Source: Unio delphinus
Lineage: Eukaryota > Mollusca > Bivalvia > Unionida > Unionidae
Length of the DNA: 64,000 bases
Direction: 5' to 3'
NCBI GenBank assembly: GCA_029339505.1
Contig: JAQISU010000163.1
Coordinates: forward strand, 2,170,001-2,234,000
Part shown: positions 1-10,826 of the stretch, piece by piece
How positions within the stretch are numbered: the first letter of the stretch is position 1
Layout of the letters: each line of letters begins with the position of its first letter
Position numbers and translations under genes: made by a program
Notes under the pieces: generated by a model
What the model was told of the DNA's origin: nothing
Databases searched by the model: none
What the model saw: the letters and a program-made list of their open reading frames with translations, nothing else

Positions 1-1360
1 ATTGAAAACAGTGTTAACTGTGAAAAGTCGGTAGTACCAGGATGGAATGACTCTTGCCTAAAGAGGCTAGGTCTTATTATACCTTATGGCATGATAAGCT
101 CAGGCATGCTCCTGTATGTGATATGATGAGGAAGCAGTCTAAGTGTGCCTTAAGATTATTTAAGATGGAAGAATCTTGATATAGGGCTGCCTCATATGCA
201 CAGAAGTCCAGCAGTAAAGATGATAAATTATTTTGGAATGATATTTGCTAAGAGTCGAAAAAATGCTCTCCTCAAGTACATTCCATGGGTAGGTGACAGG
301 TCAGCAAAATACTGCTGTTATGTGGCAAAGTTAGTACTTTGATATACTTAAATTAAGTCATTTAAAGGTGAAACACACACAAGCAGTGTATTGACTGACT
401 TAAATAAACAAACTGCAGATGGAGTTTATACATATGTTTGAGATTAATAATACTATTACAATGTTGCAAACTGGTCATTTACCGAGAGCCATTTCTCTTC
501 AAATATAGCACCTTAAATATGTCAATCAAAGATCATGTGTGTTACTTATGATATGTTTCAAGAGCATGTTGATACACCACATTAGAGTAACTCCAATACC
601 AATAATCAAATCAAAGACTGAAGATATACCCGGTGGAAACAATTATGGACCTATTGCCATGGCTGATGTGATATAAAAAGATTTATAACTAATTTTGCTT
701 CAAAGATGTAAAACGGAACTACAAGACAATCAGCTTGTCTTTAAGTGACATCTTTCCACTGATGTGTATCTGTTTGCCTTCAAGAAAATCATTAATTACT
801 ATGTTGATTAAGGAAGTTGAGTTCATGTCACTGTAACAATCCTTTATTGGGCCCCGAGTGGACACCATTTATAGCCTATCTTGTCATGAAAAATGGAGTT
901 AAACCCGTTAACAACTAATACAACAACAATCCTTTATATATTGTTAATTTGCTTTTTAATTGGTATGATAGAAACAATTTTGTTTACAGTAGGATCAGAA
1001 AACTACTGAGTATTTCCATATGAAAAATGTTGTGTGGCAAGGAGGTATTGTATCACCATTTATGTTTAATGTGTATATTGATGTCCTTAGTCATGATTTG
1101 AAAAAAGTCTTTTATTGGACATAACAGTTTATTTCAACATTAGCCCATATATTGGTGGATTACAAAAGCTGTAAAGAATATGTGAAAGGTTCACATAATC
1201 AAATGCTATTAAGTACAAAAGAAACACAGCAACAACATGTTTCAGACCTCAAAATCCTTGCAGAGAAAAACTGCTCTTTGTGAATGAGTATTTTGTGTAT
1301 CTAGGGCATGTCATATGTTCTTATTTGTTAGACGATCTTGATATACAATAAATCCTTGTT
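1..1360 (+). pseudogene. Decayed non-LTR retrotransposon (LINE), endonuclease-RT linker and RT region, 5' end outside window
   Basis: Short in-order matches to a LINE polyprotein appear in shifting frames. Near 38-60 there is a 'PGWND' motif typical of the linker between endonuclease and reverse transcriptase. Near 640-680 is 'NNYGPIAMADVI', the RT finger motif of this class, followed by the stretch that leads into the first catalytic block. At 1030-1110 the frame reads 'GGIVSPFMFNVYID', the RT motif around the conserved QG..SP. Near 1290-1345 'YFVYLGHVI' and 'DDLDIQ' match the thumb region. Stops and frameshifts are frequent, so it is dead and old. A SINE fragment interrupts it at 848-924. 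The clade (Jockey/I/CR1-like) cannot be settled by eye. Confidence 0.72.
848..924 (+). mobile_element. 5'-truncated SINE fragment with target-site duplication
   Basis: The insert contains the SINE 3' end also seen at 60385-60470 (tail region 'ATGAAAAATGGAGTTAA', then a CAA-rich tail). The 13-bp sequence AACAATCCTTTAT flanks it at 835-847 and 925-937. Such a duplication fits LINE-mediated, target-primed insertion; the CAA tail makes the exact edge uncertain by a few bases. It sits inside the decayed LINE RT and is therefore younger than it. Confidence 0.75.
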
Positions 1361-1474
1361 CTCTTTGTACATGAGTAAATAAATATGCATATAAGTTCCT
1401 ATATATTATACAGGTGTACAAGTTTTGTTGTTTAAATCATATTGCATGAATTTGTATTTTACTCCTCTGTAGAC

Positions 1475-3112
1475 ATTATTCATCAATAATTGCTTACTGT
1501 CTTAATTCATCAATAATTGCTTACTGTCTTAATTCATCAATAATTGGTTACTGTCTTAAGTCATCAATAATTGCTTGCTGTCATAATTCATCAATAATTG
1601 ATTGCATCATAATTCATTCATAATTGCTTACTGTCATAATTCATCAATAATTGCTTACTGTCTTAATTCATCAATAATTGCTTGCTGTCTTAATTCATCA
1701 ATAATTGCTTGCTGTCTTAGTTCATCAATAATTGCTTACTGTCTTAATTCATCAATAATTGCTTGCTGTCTTAATTCATCAATAATTGCTTGCTGTCATA
1801 ATTCATCAATAATTGCTTGCTGTCATAATTCATCAATAATTGCTTACTGTGTTAATTCATCAATAATTGCTTGCTGTCTTAATTCATCAATAATTGCTTA
1901 CTGTCTTAATTCATCAATAATTGCTTGCTGTCATAATTCATCAATAATTGCTTGCTGTCTTAATTCATCAATAATTGCTTACTGTCTTAATTCATCAATA
2001 ATTGCTTACTGTCTTAAGTCATCGATAATTGCTTGCTGTCATAATTCATCAATAATTGCTTACTGTCATAATTCATCAATAATTGATTGCATCATCATTC
2101 ATCCATAATTGCTTACTGTCATAATTCATCAATAATTGCCTACTGTCTTAATTCATCAATAATTGCTTGCTGTCTTAATTCATCAATAATTGCTTACTGT
2201 CTTAATTCATCAATAATTGCTTGCTGTCTTAAGTCATCAATAATTGATTGCTGTCATAATTCATCAATAATTGATTGCATCATAATTCATTCATAATTGC
2301 TTACTGTCATAATTCATCAATAATTGCTTACTGTCATAATTCATCAATAATTGCTTGCTGTCTTAATTCTTCAATAATTGCTTGCTGTCTTAATTCATCA
2401 ATAATTGCTTGCTGTCTTAATTCATCAATAATTGCTTGCTGTCATAATTCATCAATAATTGCTTGCTGTCTTAATTCATCAATAATTGCTTGCTGTCTTA
2501 ATTCATCAATAATTGCTTGCTGTCATAATTCATCAATAATTGCTTGCTGTCATAATTCATCAATAATTGCTTGCTGTCTTAATTCTTCAATAATTGCTTG
2601 CTGTCTTAATTCATCAATAATTGCTTGCTGTCTTAATTCATCAATAATTGCTTGCTGTCATAATTCATCAATAATTGCTTACTGTCTTAATTCATCAATA
2701 ATTGCTTGCTGTCTTAAGTCATCAATAATTGATTGCTGTCATAATTCATCAATAATTGATTGCATCATAATTCATTCATAATTGCTTACTGTCATAATTC
2801 ATCAATAATTGCTTACTGTCATAATTCATCAATAATTGCTTGCTGTCTTAATTCTTCAATAATTGCTTGCTGTCTTAATTCATCAATAATTGCTTGCTGT
2901 CTTAATTCATCAATAATTGCTTGCTGTCATAATTCATCAATAATTGCTTGCTGTCTTAATTCATCAATAATTGCTTGCTGTCTTAATTCATCAATAATTG
3001 CTTGCTGTCATAATTCATCAATAATTGCTTGCTGTCATAATTCATCAATAATTGCATACTGTCATAATTCATCAATAATTGCTTACTATCATAATTCATT
3101 CATAATTGCTTG
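1475..3112. repeat. 27-bp minisatellite, about 60 copies, with 485-bp higher-order blocks
   Basis: The core AATTCATCAATAATTGC recurs every 27 bp with variants in the linker (CTGTCTTA, CTGTCATA). A distinctive variant containing ATTGCATCATAATTCATTC recurs at 1602, 2087, 2275 and 2760, at spacings of 485, 188 and 485 bp. The block starting at 2275 is repeated almost exactly from 2760, so the array also grew by duplication of blocks of about 18 units. Because 27 is a multiple of three, long open frames result; they have no protein character. Confidence 0.97.
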
Positions 3113-3223
3113 AAGGAGTAAAAAACTGCTATTATTTATTTGTGATTTTTGTGGCAATATTTTGTGTGAAATTGCTGGTTGTATTATCTTTGATCCTAGA
3201 TTATTTATTTATTACTTATTTCT

Positions 3224-3224
<1 letters not shown>

Positions 3225-3283
<59 letters not shown>

Positions 3284-3345
3284 TACTATTGTTACTATTA
3301 TTGTTATGGCTATTATTATTTATTATTATTATTATCATCATCATT
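3225..3345. repeat. ATT/TTA trinucleotide microsatellite
   Basis: Nearly pure TTA repeats occupy 3225-3282 and degenerate toward 3345. It lies just beyond the 27-bp array. Confidence 0.97.
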
Positions 3346-3470
3346 ATTTTTTAATTTTTTTTTAGTTTACAACTGTAGCTTTATAAAATAAATAGTAATA
3401 ATCAAAATGTCAATAATGTGAAAAAAAGGAATGAATCAAAATATGAAAATATTTTGCAAATAAGTCTCTA

Positions 3471-3825
3471 CAGTTCACACTTAAGTATATAATAAATATA
3501 TCTCTTTTATAAAGCTGTAAGTCATAGACATTATCAACAATTCAATTATGAACATCTCTCTTATAACCTATCAATTGGAGACATTATCTAAAATTCAATT
3601 ATAAACATCTGTTTTAAAAAGCTATTGTTAAAATTATCAATACATGTACAGTTCACACTTAAGTATATAATAAATATATCTCTTTTATAAATCTGTAAGT
3701 CATAGACATTATCAACAATTCAATTATGAACATATCTCTTATAAACTATCAATTTGAGACATAATCTAAAATTCAATTATAAACATGTTTTAAAAAGCTA
3801 TTGTTAATATTATCAATACATCAAT
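3471..3825. repeat. 178-bp direct duplication, two copies
   Basis: The segment from 3471 (starting CAGTTCACACTTAAGTATA) recurs from 3649 with a few substitutions and short gaps. It is AT-rich with no coding content. Confidence 0.93.
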
Positions 3826-4601
3826 TACATGTGCCTGTTAAACAAGCTAACAAGATAATGAGACTTATTTGCTAAATATTTTCATATTTCATTTATTCCT
3901 ATATTTTAATATGTGAAAATTATATACTTCTTTTCACGTTTGAAAACGAAAGATTTCCCAACATGTCCTGTGGTGTATGCCTATAAAAATTGTACATGTA
4001 ATGACAAAAATGGGTACTTTGTAAGCTAGAACTGTTTAATAGAAACTGCCATCATTTCAAACTTGGAAAATAATCTTTGATAACGAAATTTGCCTCCTGC
4101 TGTTCATGTCTGTATGAAGTTTTTTCCCCTTACTTCCTTGTCAATGACAAACATGGCCATAGAAAATGATCATGGACCCTAGGGTAATAAACATCTGGGT
4201 CTCTCTTAGTTCTTGTTCAAACACAATGCTCCTTTTAAAAATTAAAAAGTGTTGTTTGGCCCAGCCCCTGGGGTTATATACCCAGTTGCCCCATCTCTTG
4301 GTACTCACTGTGCTGCACTGCTGATTCAGACTTGCATTTTTCTTGGATAGGGTCAAATAGTTTATGAAATTAAAAAAATTGAAATTTACTGCCAAAGATT
4401 ACATCAAGCCAAATTCCTAACACATTATGAATATAAATATTTTCTTTTTTTTCTACAAATCAGGCAAGAATATTTGTTCAGGCTATTTGAGAATATTTTT
4501 TTCCAAAAATACAAGGACCTTTCTACAATAAAAACAAATGGTCAATCTTTTAGTGAATTTTTTTAAATATATGACACATTTATACAGAAAACTTTGGTTT
4601 T
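3826..4601. other. AT-rich intergenic stretch, nothing recognised
   Basis: No repeat, RNA or protein similarity was seen. A short minus-strand open frame at 4141-4395 has no recognisable domain and is not supported as a gene. Confidence 0.5.
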
Positions 4602-5399
4602 CAGCAATATAAAGTACCACCATATCAGCAATATAAAGTACCATCCAACCAGCAATATAAAGTACCACCCTATCAGCACCATATGTTACCACCCTAGCAA
4701 CAATATAAAGTACCACCCAACCAGCAATATAAAGTACCACCCAACCAGCAATATAAAGTACCACTCTAACAGCAATATAAAGTACCACTCTACCAGCAAT
4801 ATAAAGTACCACCCAACCAGCAATATAAAGTACCACTCTACCAGCAATATAAAGTACCACCCAACCAGCAATATAAAGTACCACCCTACCAGCAATATAA
4901 AGTACCATTCTACCCACAATATAAAGTACCACTCTACCAGCAATATAAAGTACCACTCTACCAGCAATATAAAGTACCACCCATCCAGCAATATAAAGTA
5001 CCACCCAACCAGCAATATAAAGTACCACTCTACCAGCAATATAAAGTACCACTCTACCAGCAATATAAAGTACCACCCAACCAGCAATATAAAGTACCAC
5101 CCAACCAGCAATATAAAGTACCACTCTACCAGCAATATAAAGTACCACTCTACCAGCAATATAAAGTACCACCAACCAGCAATATAAAGTACCCCTCTAC
5201 CAGCAATATAAAGTACCACCCAACCAGCAATATAAAGTACCACCCTACCAGCAATATAAAGTACCATTCTACCCACAATATAAAGTACCACCCTACCAGC
5301 AATAAAAAGTACCACCCAACCAGCAATATAAAGTACCACTCTACCAGCAATATCAAGTACCACCCTAATAGCAACATAAAGTACCAGCCAACCAGCAAG
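4602..5399. repeat. 24-bp minisatellite, about 33 copies
   Basis: The core AGCAATATAAAGTACCA repeats every 24 bp with alternating linkers (CCCAACC, CTCTACC, CCCTACC). A one-base deletion near 5172 changes the register. Open frames on both strands are by-products of the 24-bp period. Confidence 0.97.
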
Positions 5400-6272
5400 T
5401 GCTTGTTGCAATGAGAAGTCCTTAAAAATAAGACATTGGAGATTTTGATTGATCAGAATACTTTAAGAAGGTAACAGCCATTTTCACACTCATATAGCTT
5501 TTCAAGTTATAATTTCTTTTCCTAATTTATAGTTGTTTTACAATGCTAGACTATAACAAACAAAGTATTAAATCAAACTGCCAGAGATAAAAAGTAAAGT
5601 TTGGGGATTTTTTGGGCAGTGGTGGTACCTGATTTAGGTGTGTAGTGTGTTTTCTTTAACTTCTTGTTGAATAAGTGTACATTCATCATCTATATTCATT
5701 CATGTGTATAACTATAACCCTGTCACTCCTGTAGAATACACTCACAGTAAATGAATGCAATAAGTATAAATGTAAAAAGAGTTGTAATACATGACTTTCT
5801 AGTGCAGTAAGAAATAAGCAAATATTGGTGATTGTTTGTCATCCCCTTGGCAACTGACAGAAATCTGTAAACATGTAAAATGATAAACTTGAAATTTGTG
5901 ACAGAGCTGTAGAGAGTAATAAAGTTTCATGGCTCAAACTCAAAGATTATTAGAATAATTAAGTGGAGGAAGTAATACAATAATTTGATGGGTAACATTG
6001 ATCTAAAAGATGGTTTGACTGCTATGTTACATGTCGTTAAAGTGTATTGGGGGTACATAAATGTTTTTCATACATCATACAATGGCCAGATTCTATGACA
6101 GAAAATTATAGATCGCAGTGACCAAATTTTAATTTAACTGTAATTCTCCTCATGATGCATTTACATACCCAATGTTTTATGTTATTCCATTACCCATATG
6201 AAAATAAGCTAACTGTGTTAGGTTAACCAAAATCATTGGACCATGAAACAGTCACCTAATTTTATACTAAAA
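5400..6272. other. Unique AT-rich sequence, nothing recognised
   Basis: No repeat, RNA gene or protein homology could be seen on either strand. Confidence 0.45.
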
Positions 6273-6274
6273 GT

Positions 6275-6312
<38 letters not shown>

Positions 6313-6555
6313 CTGTTGTTCTTGTAGAGTTTAACGCCATTTTTCAGCACATGATAGGCCTTACATGGCGGCCAGTATTAATGGTGGAGGAAGAACCAGG
6401 GAAAACCCCTGGAAAGAATCACTGACCCACAAGAAGTTACTGGCAAGGATTCTCACATACCCACATTGACCGAATCTGAGACTTGAACCCAGGCAGACAG
6501 AGGTGAGATGGCAGTGATCCGTAACAGAAAGCGATTTAGACCACTCGGCCACTCC
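6273..6555 (-). mobile_element. tRNA-derived SINE, near full length, with (GTT)n tail
   Basis: Read on the minus strand, a tRNA-like head starts at 6555. The pol III A box TGGCCGAGTGG is at 6551-6541 and the B box GGGTTCAAGTC at 6490-6480; the roughly 60-bp spacing suits a tRNA with a long variable arm (Ser/Leu type). A middle domain follows (GGTTTTCCCTGGTTCTTCC, then ATTAATACTGGCCGCCATG), then AAAAATGGCGTTAAA and an AAC-type repeat tail at 6331-6273. The middle/3' part resembles the conserved central domain of MetaSINE-type SINEs of molluscs; that name is from memory and unverified. Related copies: 848-924, 40052-40290, 60385-60470, possibly 54755-54990. Confidence 0.85.
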
Positions 6556-7066
6556 ATATGAGACATCTAAATACCAACTTATGAGACTCTACAAGGAATA
6601 GTGACTGAAAATGACCTAACAAGCAAAGAATAACATAGAGAAACTGAACACAAGCAAAATGTAAAGACAAACACTAAACTATGCAATATAGATTACTGTG
6701 TCCTAGTTTTCAATGATGATTGTAGAACTAATGTACCAAGTTATCATTCTCAAAAGGAAATAGTGTCCGAGAAAATGCACAACATGGGAAATGTAAAGGT
6801 GAACACAAATTACTGGACCCTAAAAAATTGTTCTTGTGAACTTAGTTTTCACTGAAAGATATACATATAGAATGCAAAATGACACATCTAAATGCCAACT
6901 TGCATTAGCCTAATTTTGTTATTTCCATTTTTTTATTCTTTCATTTTAAAAATTTGATTTTACTTCTGTATTTATATGTTCTTTCAAACATTAAAGAACT
7001 TTTTAATATTTTTCCATTAATGAAATCAATTCGATATTTCAGTTTGTAAAATTATTTATACATAAA
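6556..7066. other. Diverged sequence with a weak internal duplication
   Basis: Similar strings recur about 133 bp apart (around 6645-6673 and 6777-6806), and an ATCTAAATRCCAACTT phrase occurs at 6564 and 6882. This may be an old two-copy repeat. No genes were seen. Confidence 0.35.
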
Positions 7067-7083
7067 AATAATAATAATAATAC

Positions 7084-7139
<56 letters not shown>

Positions 7140-7141
7140 TA
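7067..7141. repeat. AAT trinucleotide microsatellite
   Basis: AAT repeats with a few ACT interruptions in the first third. Confidence 0.96.
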
Positions 7142-7599
7142 ATAGCTGGATTTGAAAATTGATTCACTCAACTCAGAATAGTAAGTGAAATTTTTTGGAA
7201 GTCAAGTTAATTTTCCAATCCCACACTTGATCAGATTAGTGCCTATTATAAAATGAACAGTGATTCTTTTTAATGAAAAATATGTTATATCCATCAAGAA
7301 TGTTGCTCCTGTTCATTACAAGTCCAATCTGTTAACTACAAGAGGTTTGTTTTGTACTTGATTACACTCATACAAGTGCTTCATAATTCAATAAATGATT
7401 ACAGATCCATCTCAGCTTGTGTTAGAAGAGTTACAGAACAAGTTCCAGAAAGCAACTTTCCACAAGATCACTTTTAATCCATTAACATTGTCATTTTTAT
7501 TTTCTGATAGCTGGATGAGTAACAGTTTATTCTGGCAAGGAAAAGGTTTTTACTTGCCCCATTGTGCAAGTGTATCTTTAGAGATTTTTCAAGCACTGA
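7142..7599. other. Unique sequence, nothing recognised
   Basis: A 94-codon open frame from 7395 runs into the AAT tract at 7621. It has no domain I recognise and no supporting context. Confidence 0.4.
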
Positions 7600-7621
7600 A
7601 TATTAATAATAATATTATTTC

Positions 7622-7670
<49 letters not shown>

Positions 7671-7767
7671 TTTCAATAATATCTACAATAATAATATTGC
7701 TAATAATAATTTATGCAATATACTACTACTACTACTACTATTATTATTATTATTATTATTATTATTA

Positions 7768-7808
<41 letters not shown>

Positions 7809-7830
7809 TCAATAATATCTACAATAATAA
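7600..7830. repeat. Paired AAT and ATT microsatellites flanked by a short direct repeat
   Basis: (AAT)n at 7621-7670 is followed by ACT repeats at 7722-7741 and (TTA)n at 7741-7808. The phrase TTTCAATAATATCTACAATA occurs after each tract (7671 and 7807). The two tracts are complementary, so this could fold into a long AT hairpin. Confidence 0.93.
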
Positions 7831-8675
7831 AAACAAGAGACTCTTGTTCTTTTGGTTAAAATCAATGTTATAATGACCATCCATTCAGGAATAGTAGTGC
7901 CAGAACGATTCTCAAGACAACTGTGATGACAGACATACTTGATGTGTGATTGATGCCACTGCATGCCCTAGCTATTGATATTGACATGTATTTGGAGTGA
8001 TAATATTTCACCACCATGATGGCCATTTGAGGGACAGTTTGTATCATTTTCATTTAGGTGGCAGGGTCCAGCTTCTTAAATTGGCCCCTGGCTAATTTCT
8101 GAACTTAAGGCTATGGTTTGACGTTTTCATCTATTATTGTTTACTAATTAAATATATAGATATATTTGTGAACTAGGTGTTTCAGGCTTGTGTTGTTCTT
8201 GAAATTGATGTCAGACATGTACACTTTCCATAGTTACTCTGCAGAATGTTGATAGTGAAATACCAATAGTCGGCTAGGAGGAAGAGCTAGCCTCCCATAG
8301 TAGTAAACACAAGGGTATGGGGTAAGTAGAATATCTCAAAAACGGTTTGGATGACAACTATTTCAATTGCATCAGCCTGTTTAGTAAACACTGTTTTGCA
8401 GAATTGTCATCTGGGAAAAAAGCTCCTGTTTACACTGTATCAAATGGTATCAAAAAATGACCATTAGACCTGAAAATTGCAGGTAGAAATTTGGAGTTAG
8501 GCTGCATATACTTTTTCTGCAATAAATTGCCATTGACTCTTGTCAAGTGGAAAATATTCTTATACTTTGTTATAATATAGGTATCTAAAAATATAGACCT
8601 TTTTGACTTGTGTATTTGATTTTTATTGATTTTTTTATACTAGGTTACTAATTGTGCCATTAAATTTGTACATTA
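7831..8675. other. Unique sequence, nothing recognised
   Basis: No repeats or homology. A short minus-strand open frame at 7868-8053 is unsupported. Confidence 0.4.
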
Positions 8676-8978
8676 AAACTGGCCCATGACCCCTTAGGAC
8701 CAACTAGAAACTGGCCCATGACCCCTTAGGACCAACTAGAAACTGGCCCATGACCCCTTAGGACCAACTAGAAACTGGCCCATGACCCCTTAGGACCAAC
8801 TAGAAACTGGCCCATGACCCCTTAAGACCGACTAGAAACTAGCCCATGATCCCTTTGGACCAACTAGAAACTGGCCCATGAACCCTTAGGACCAACTAGA
8901 AACTGGCCCATGACCCCTTAGGACCAACTAGAATCTGGCCCATGACCCCTTAAGACCGACTAGAAACTAGCCCATGAA
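8676..8978. repeat. 32-bp minisatellite, about 9.5 copies
   Basis: The unit contains AACTGGCCCATGACCCC then TTAGGACCAACTAGA. The first four units are nearly identical, later ones vary. The second half of the unit matches the core of dispersed repeat family M, which follows directly. Confidence 0.96.
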
Positions 8979-9478
8979 ATTTGTTCGCCTTTGACACCTT
9001 TGATGGTGACCATATTGGATGTCAGAGCTGCACCATTTCCCATCTGGATCAACTAGATGTAATAGAAAGTCTTTCAGTAAAAAGTCCATCATGACATAAC
9101 AATCAATTCAGGACAAGCAGCAACAACAAAGTTTTTAAGATGGCAGCAGTGACAGCCATCTTGGAGGTGCATGCAGCACTATTTTCCTTTAGGACCAGTT
9201 AGGCATCATAATAAGTCTTCTGGTGAAAATTTCATGTCAAAATGGCTTTTTGTTTAGAAGTAGTTGCAATAACTAGATTTTCAGGATGACTTCTGTGGTG
9301 GCCAGTCAGACATCAAAAAGAAATCTTGTTGTGAAAATGTAATGTTGATAGGACAATCTATCTACTCAGGTGGAGTAGTGATAGCAAAATTCAACATCTG
9401 ACTGGCACTATTTTCATAACCAAGCAGATTTTAAAAATGGCTGATGGGGTGAAAAAATTTGATTTCTGAACAGTAGCA
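8979..9478 (+). repeat. Dispersed degenerate repeat, family M (about 115-150 bp period)
   Basis: Diverged units share the order: AAGATGGC-type phrase, 'gtggccatnttgga', 'caccattttc', TTAGGACCAACTAGA-type core, 'aagtcttctggtgaaaat', 'cattcagaagtagt'. Landmarks here are at about 9138, 9280 and 9431. Further copies lie at 22560-23440 (same orientation) and 42720-43110 (reverse). No coding potential. Confidence 0.7.
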
Positions 9479-9970
9479 ATTTCATTTAGGACCAACTTGA
9501 CCATGTGATATTTCATTTAGGACCAACTTGACCATGTGATATTTCATTTAGGACCAACTTGAGCATGGGATATTTCATTGAGAACCAACTTGACCATGGG
9601 ATATTTCATTGAGAACCAACTTGACCATGGAATATTTCATTTAGGACCAACTTGACCATGGGATATTTTATTTAGGACCAACTTGACCATGGGTATTTCA
9701 TTTAGGACCAACTTGACCATGGGATATTTCATTTAGGACCAACTTGACCAATGGATATTTCATTTAGGACCAACTTGACCATGGGATATTTCATTGAGAA
9801 CCAAGTTGACCATGGGATATTTCATGGAGGACCAACTTGACCATGGGATATATCATTTAGGACAAACTTGACCATGGGATATTTAATTTAGGACAAACTT
9901 GACCATGGGATATTTCATCGAGGACCAACTTGACCATGGGATATTTCATTTAGGACCAACTTGACCATTG
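9479..9970. repeat. 31-bp minisatellite, about 16 copies
   Basis: The unit contains TTAGGACCAACTTGACC plus ATGGGATATTTCA. It grows out of family M sequence at its left edge and shares its core. Confidence 0.96.
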
Positions 9971-10003
9971 AATAAATGTGTGATTAGTTGCACAGTTATT
10001 GGC

Positions 10004-10172
10004 CAGGCAGCTGTTAAATGGTTATCCACCATGCAGTTGATAAACAGTTTTCCACCAAGCAGTTTATAAGTGGTTATCCACCAAGCAGTGGATAAACGGT
10101 TTTCCACCAAGCAATTTATAAGCGGTTATCCACCAAGCAGTTGATAAACAGTTTTCCACCAAGCAGCTGATA
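10004..10172. repeat. 26-bp repeat, about 6.5 copies in alternating pairs
   Basis: Units alternate between a form with GATAAACAGTTTTCCACCA and one with TATAAGTGGTTATCCACCA, giving a 52-bp two-unit period. Confidence 0.9.
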
Positions 10173-10747
10173 ACAAACTAATGGACAGATGGCTAATGGA
10201 TGAAAGTACATCATCTGGTCAATTGGCCAGTAGAGCTAAAGAGAAAAATGATAATAACGTTGTTGTTGCTGTTCTTATAAAAATTATTCAAACTGCATAC
10301 ACACATTCATCAAGTTGATCCTAATCCAAAATGGTACTGATGACAAAGTCAACTTTAATCCATTAATTATCATGCAATTGTTGTTAAAATTACTATAGAG
10401 CTATTAAATGACACATTCTATCAAATTATGATGGAAATATTTATTTTTCCTAATTTGTTTTCATGGAGAGATTTTATCAGTTGTTGAGATTGCAAGCTTT
10501 TTGACTTTGTGAAAATTAATTTTAACTTTAATATGCATATGGTCATATTCAAGACAAAGAGGAAATAGTGAGCGGTAATCCCTTTTCTATGGAATATGTT
10601 GATCTTCAAGAAATAGATTAGAAATCTATATAAATAGGTAAAGAGATACAATGGAAATCAAAATAAATAGGAAAATTATGTTCCTGATGACAACAAATTA
10701 TCATCCTAGTTTTATAAGGTTTTCTTTAAATTTTCAGATAAAGTTAT
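10173..10747. other. AT-rich sequence, nothing recognised
   Basis: A GTTGTTGTTGC run near 10260 may be a decayed SINE tail, but no SINE body is visible. A minus-strand open frame at 10421-10651 has no recognisable feature. Confidence 0.35.
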
Positions 10748-10826
10748 GATTAATAAATACAATGTGTAAATAATGATAAATAAATACAATGTGTAAATAA
10801 TGATAAATAAATACAATGTGTAAATG
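10748..10826. repeat. 27-bp repeat, three copies
   Basis: The core AAATACAATGTGTAAATA recurs three times at 27-bp spacing. Confidence 0.93.

Noticed and set aside
1602..3113. Four consecutive plus-strand open frames with a 9-residue repeat
   Set aside because: They translate the 27-bp array, start at non-ATG codons and contain only the repeated motif. No protein feature beyond the period.
4483..5411. Open frames of up to 241 codons on both strands
   Set aside because: All arise from the 24-bp array, open in several frames and on both strands at once.
10004..10172. TTATCCACC repeats resembling bacterial DnaA boxes
   Set aside because: The sequence is eukaryotic and the motif belongs to a 26-bp tandem unit.
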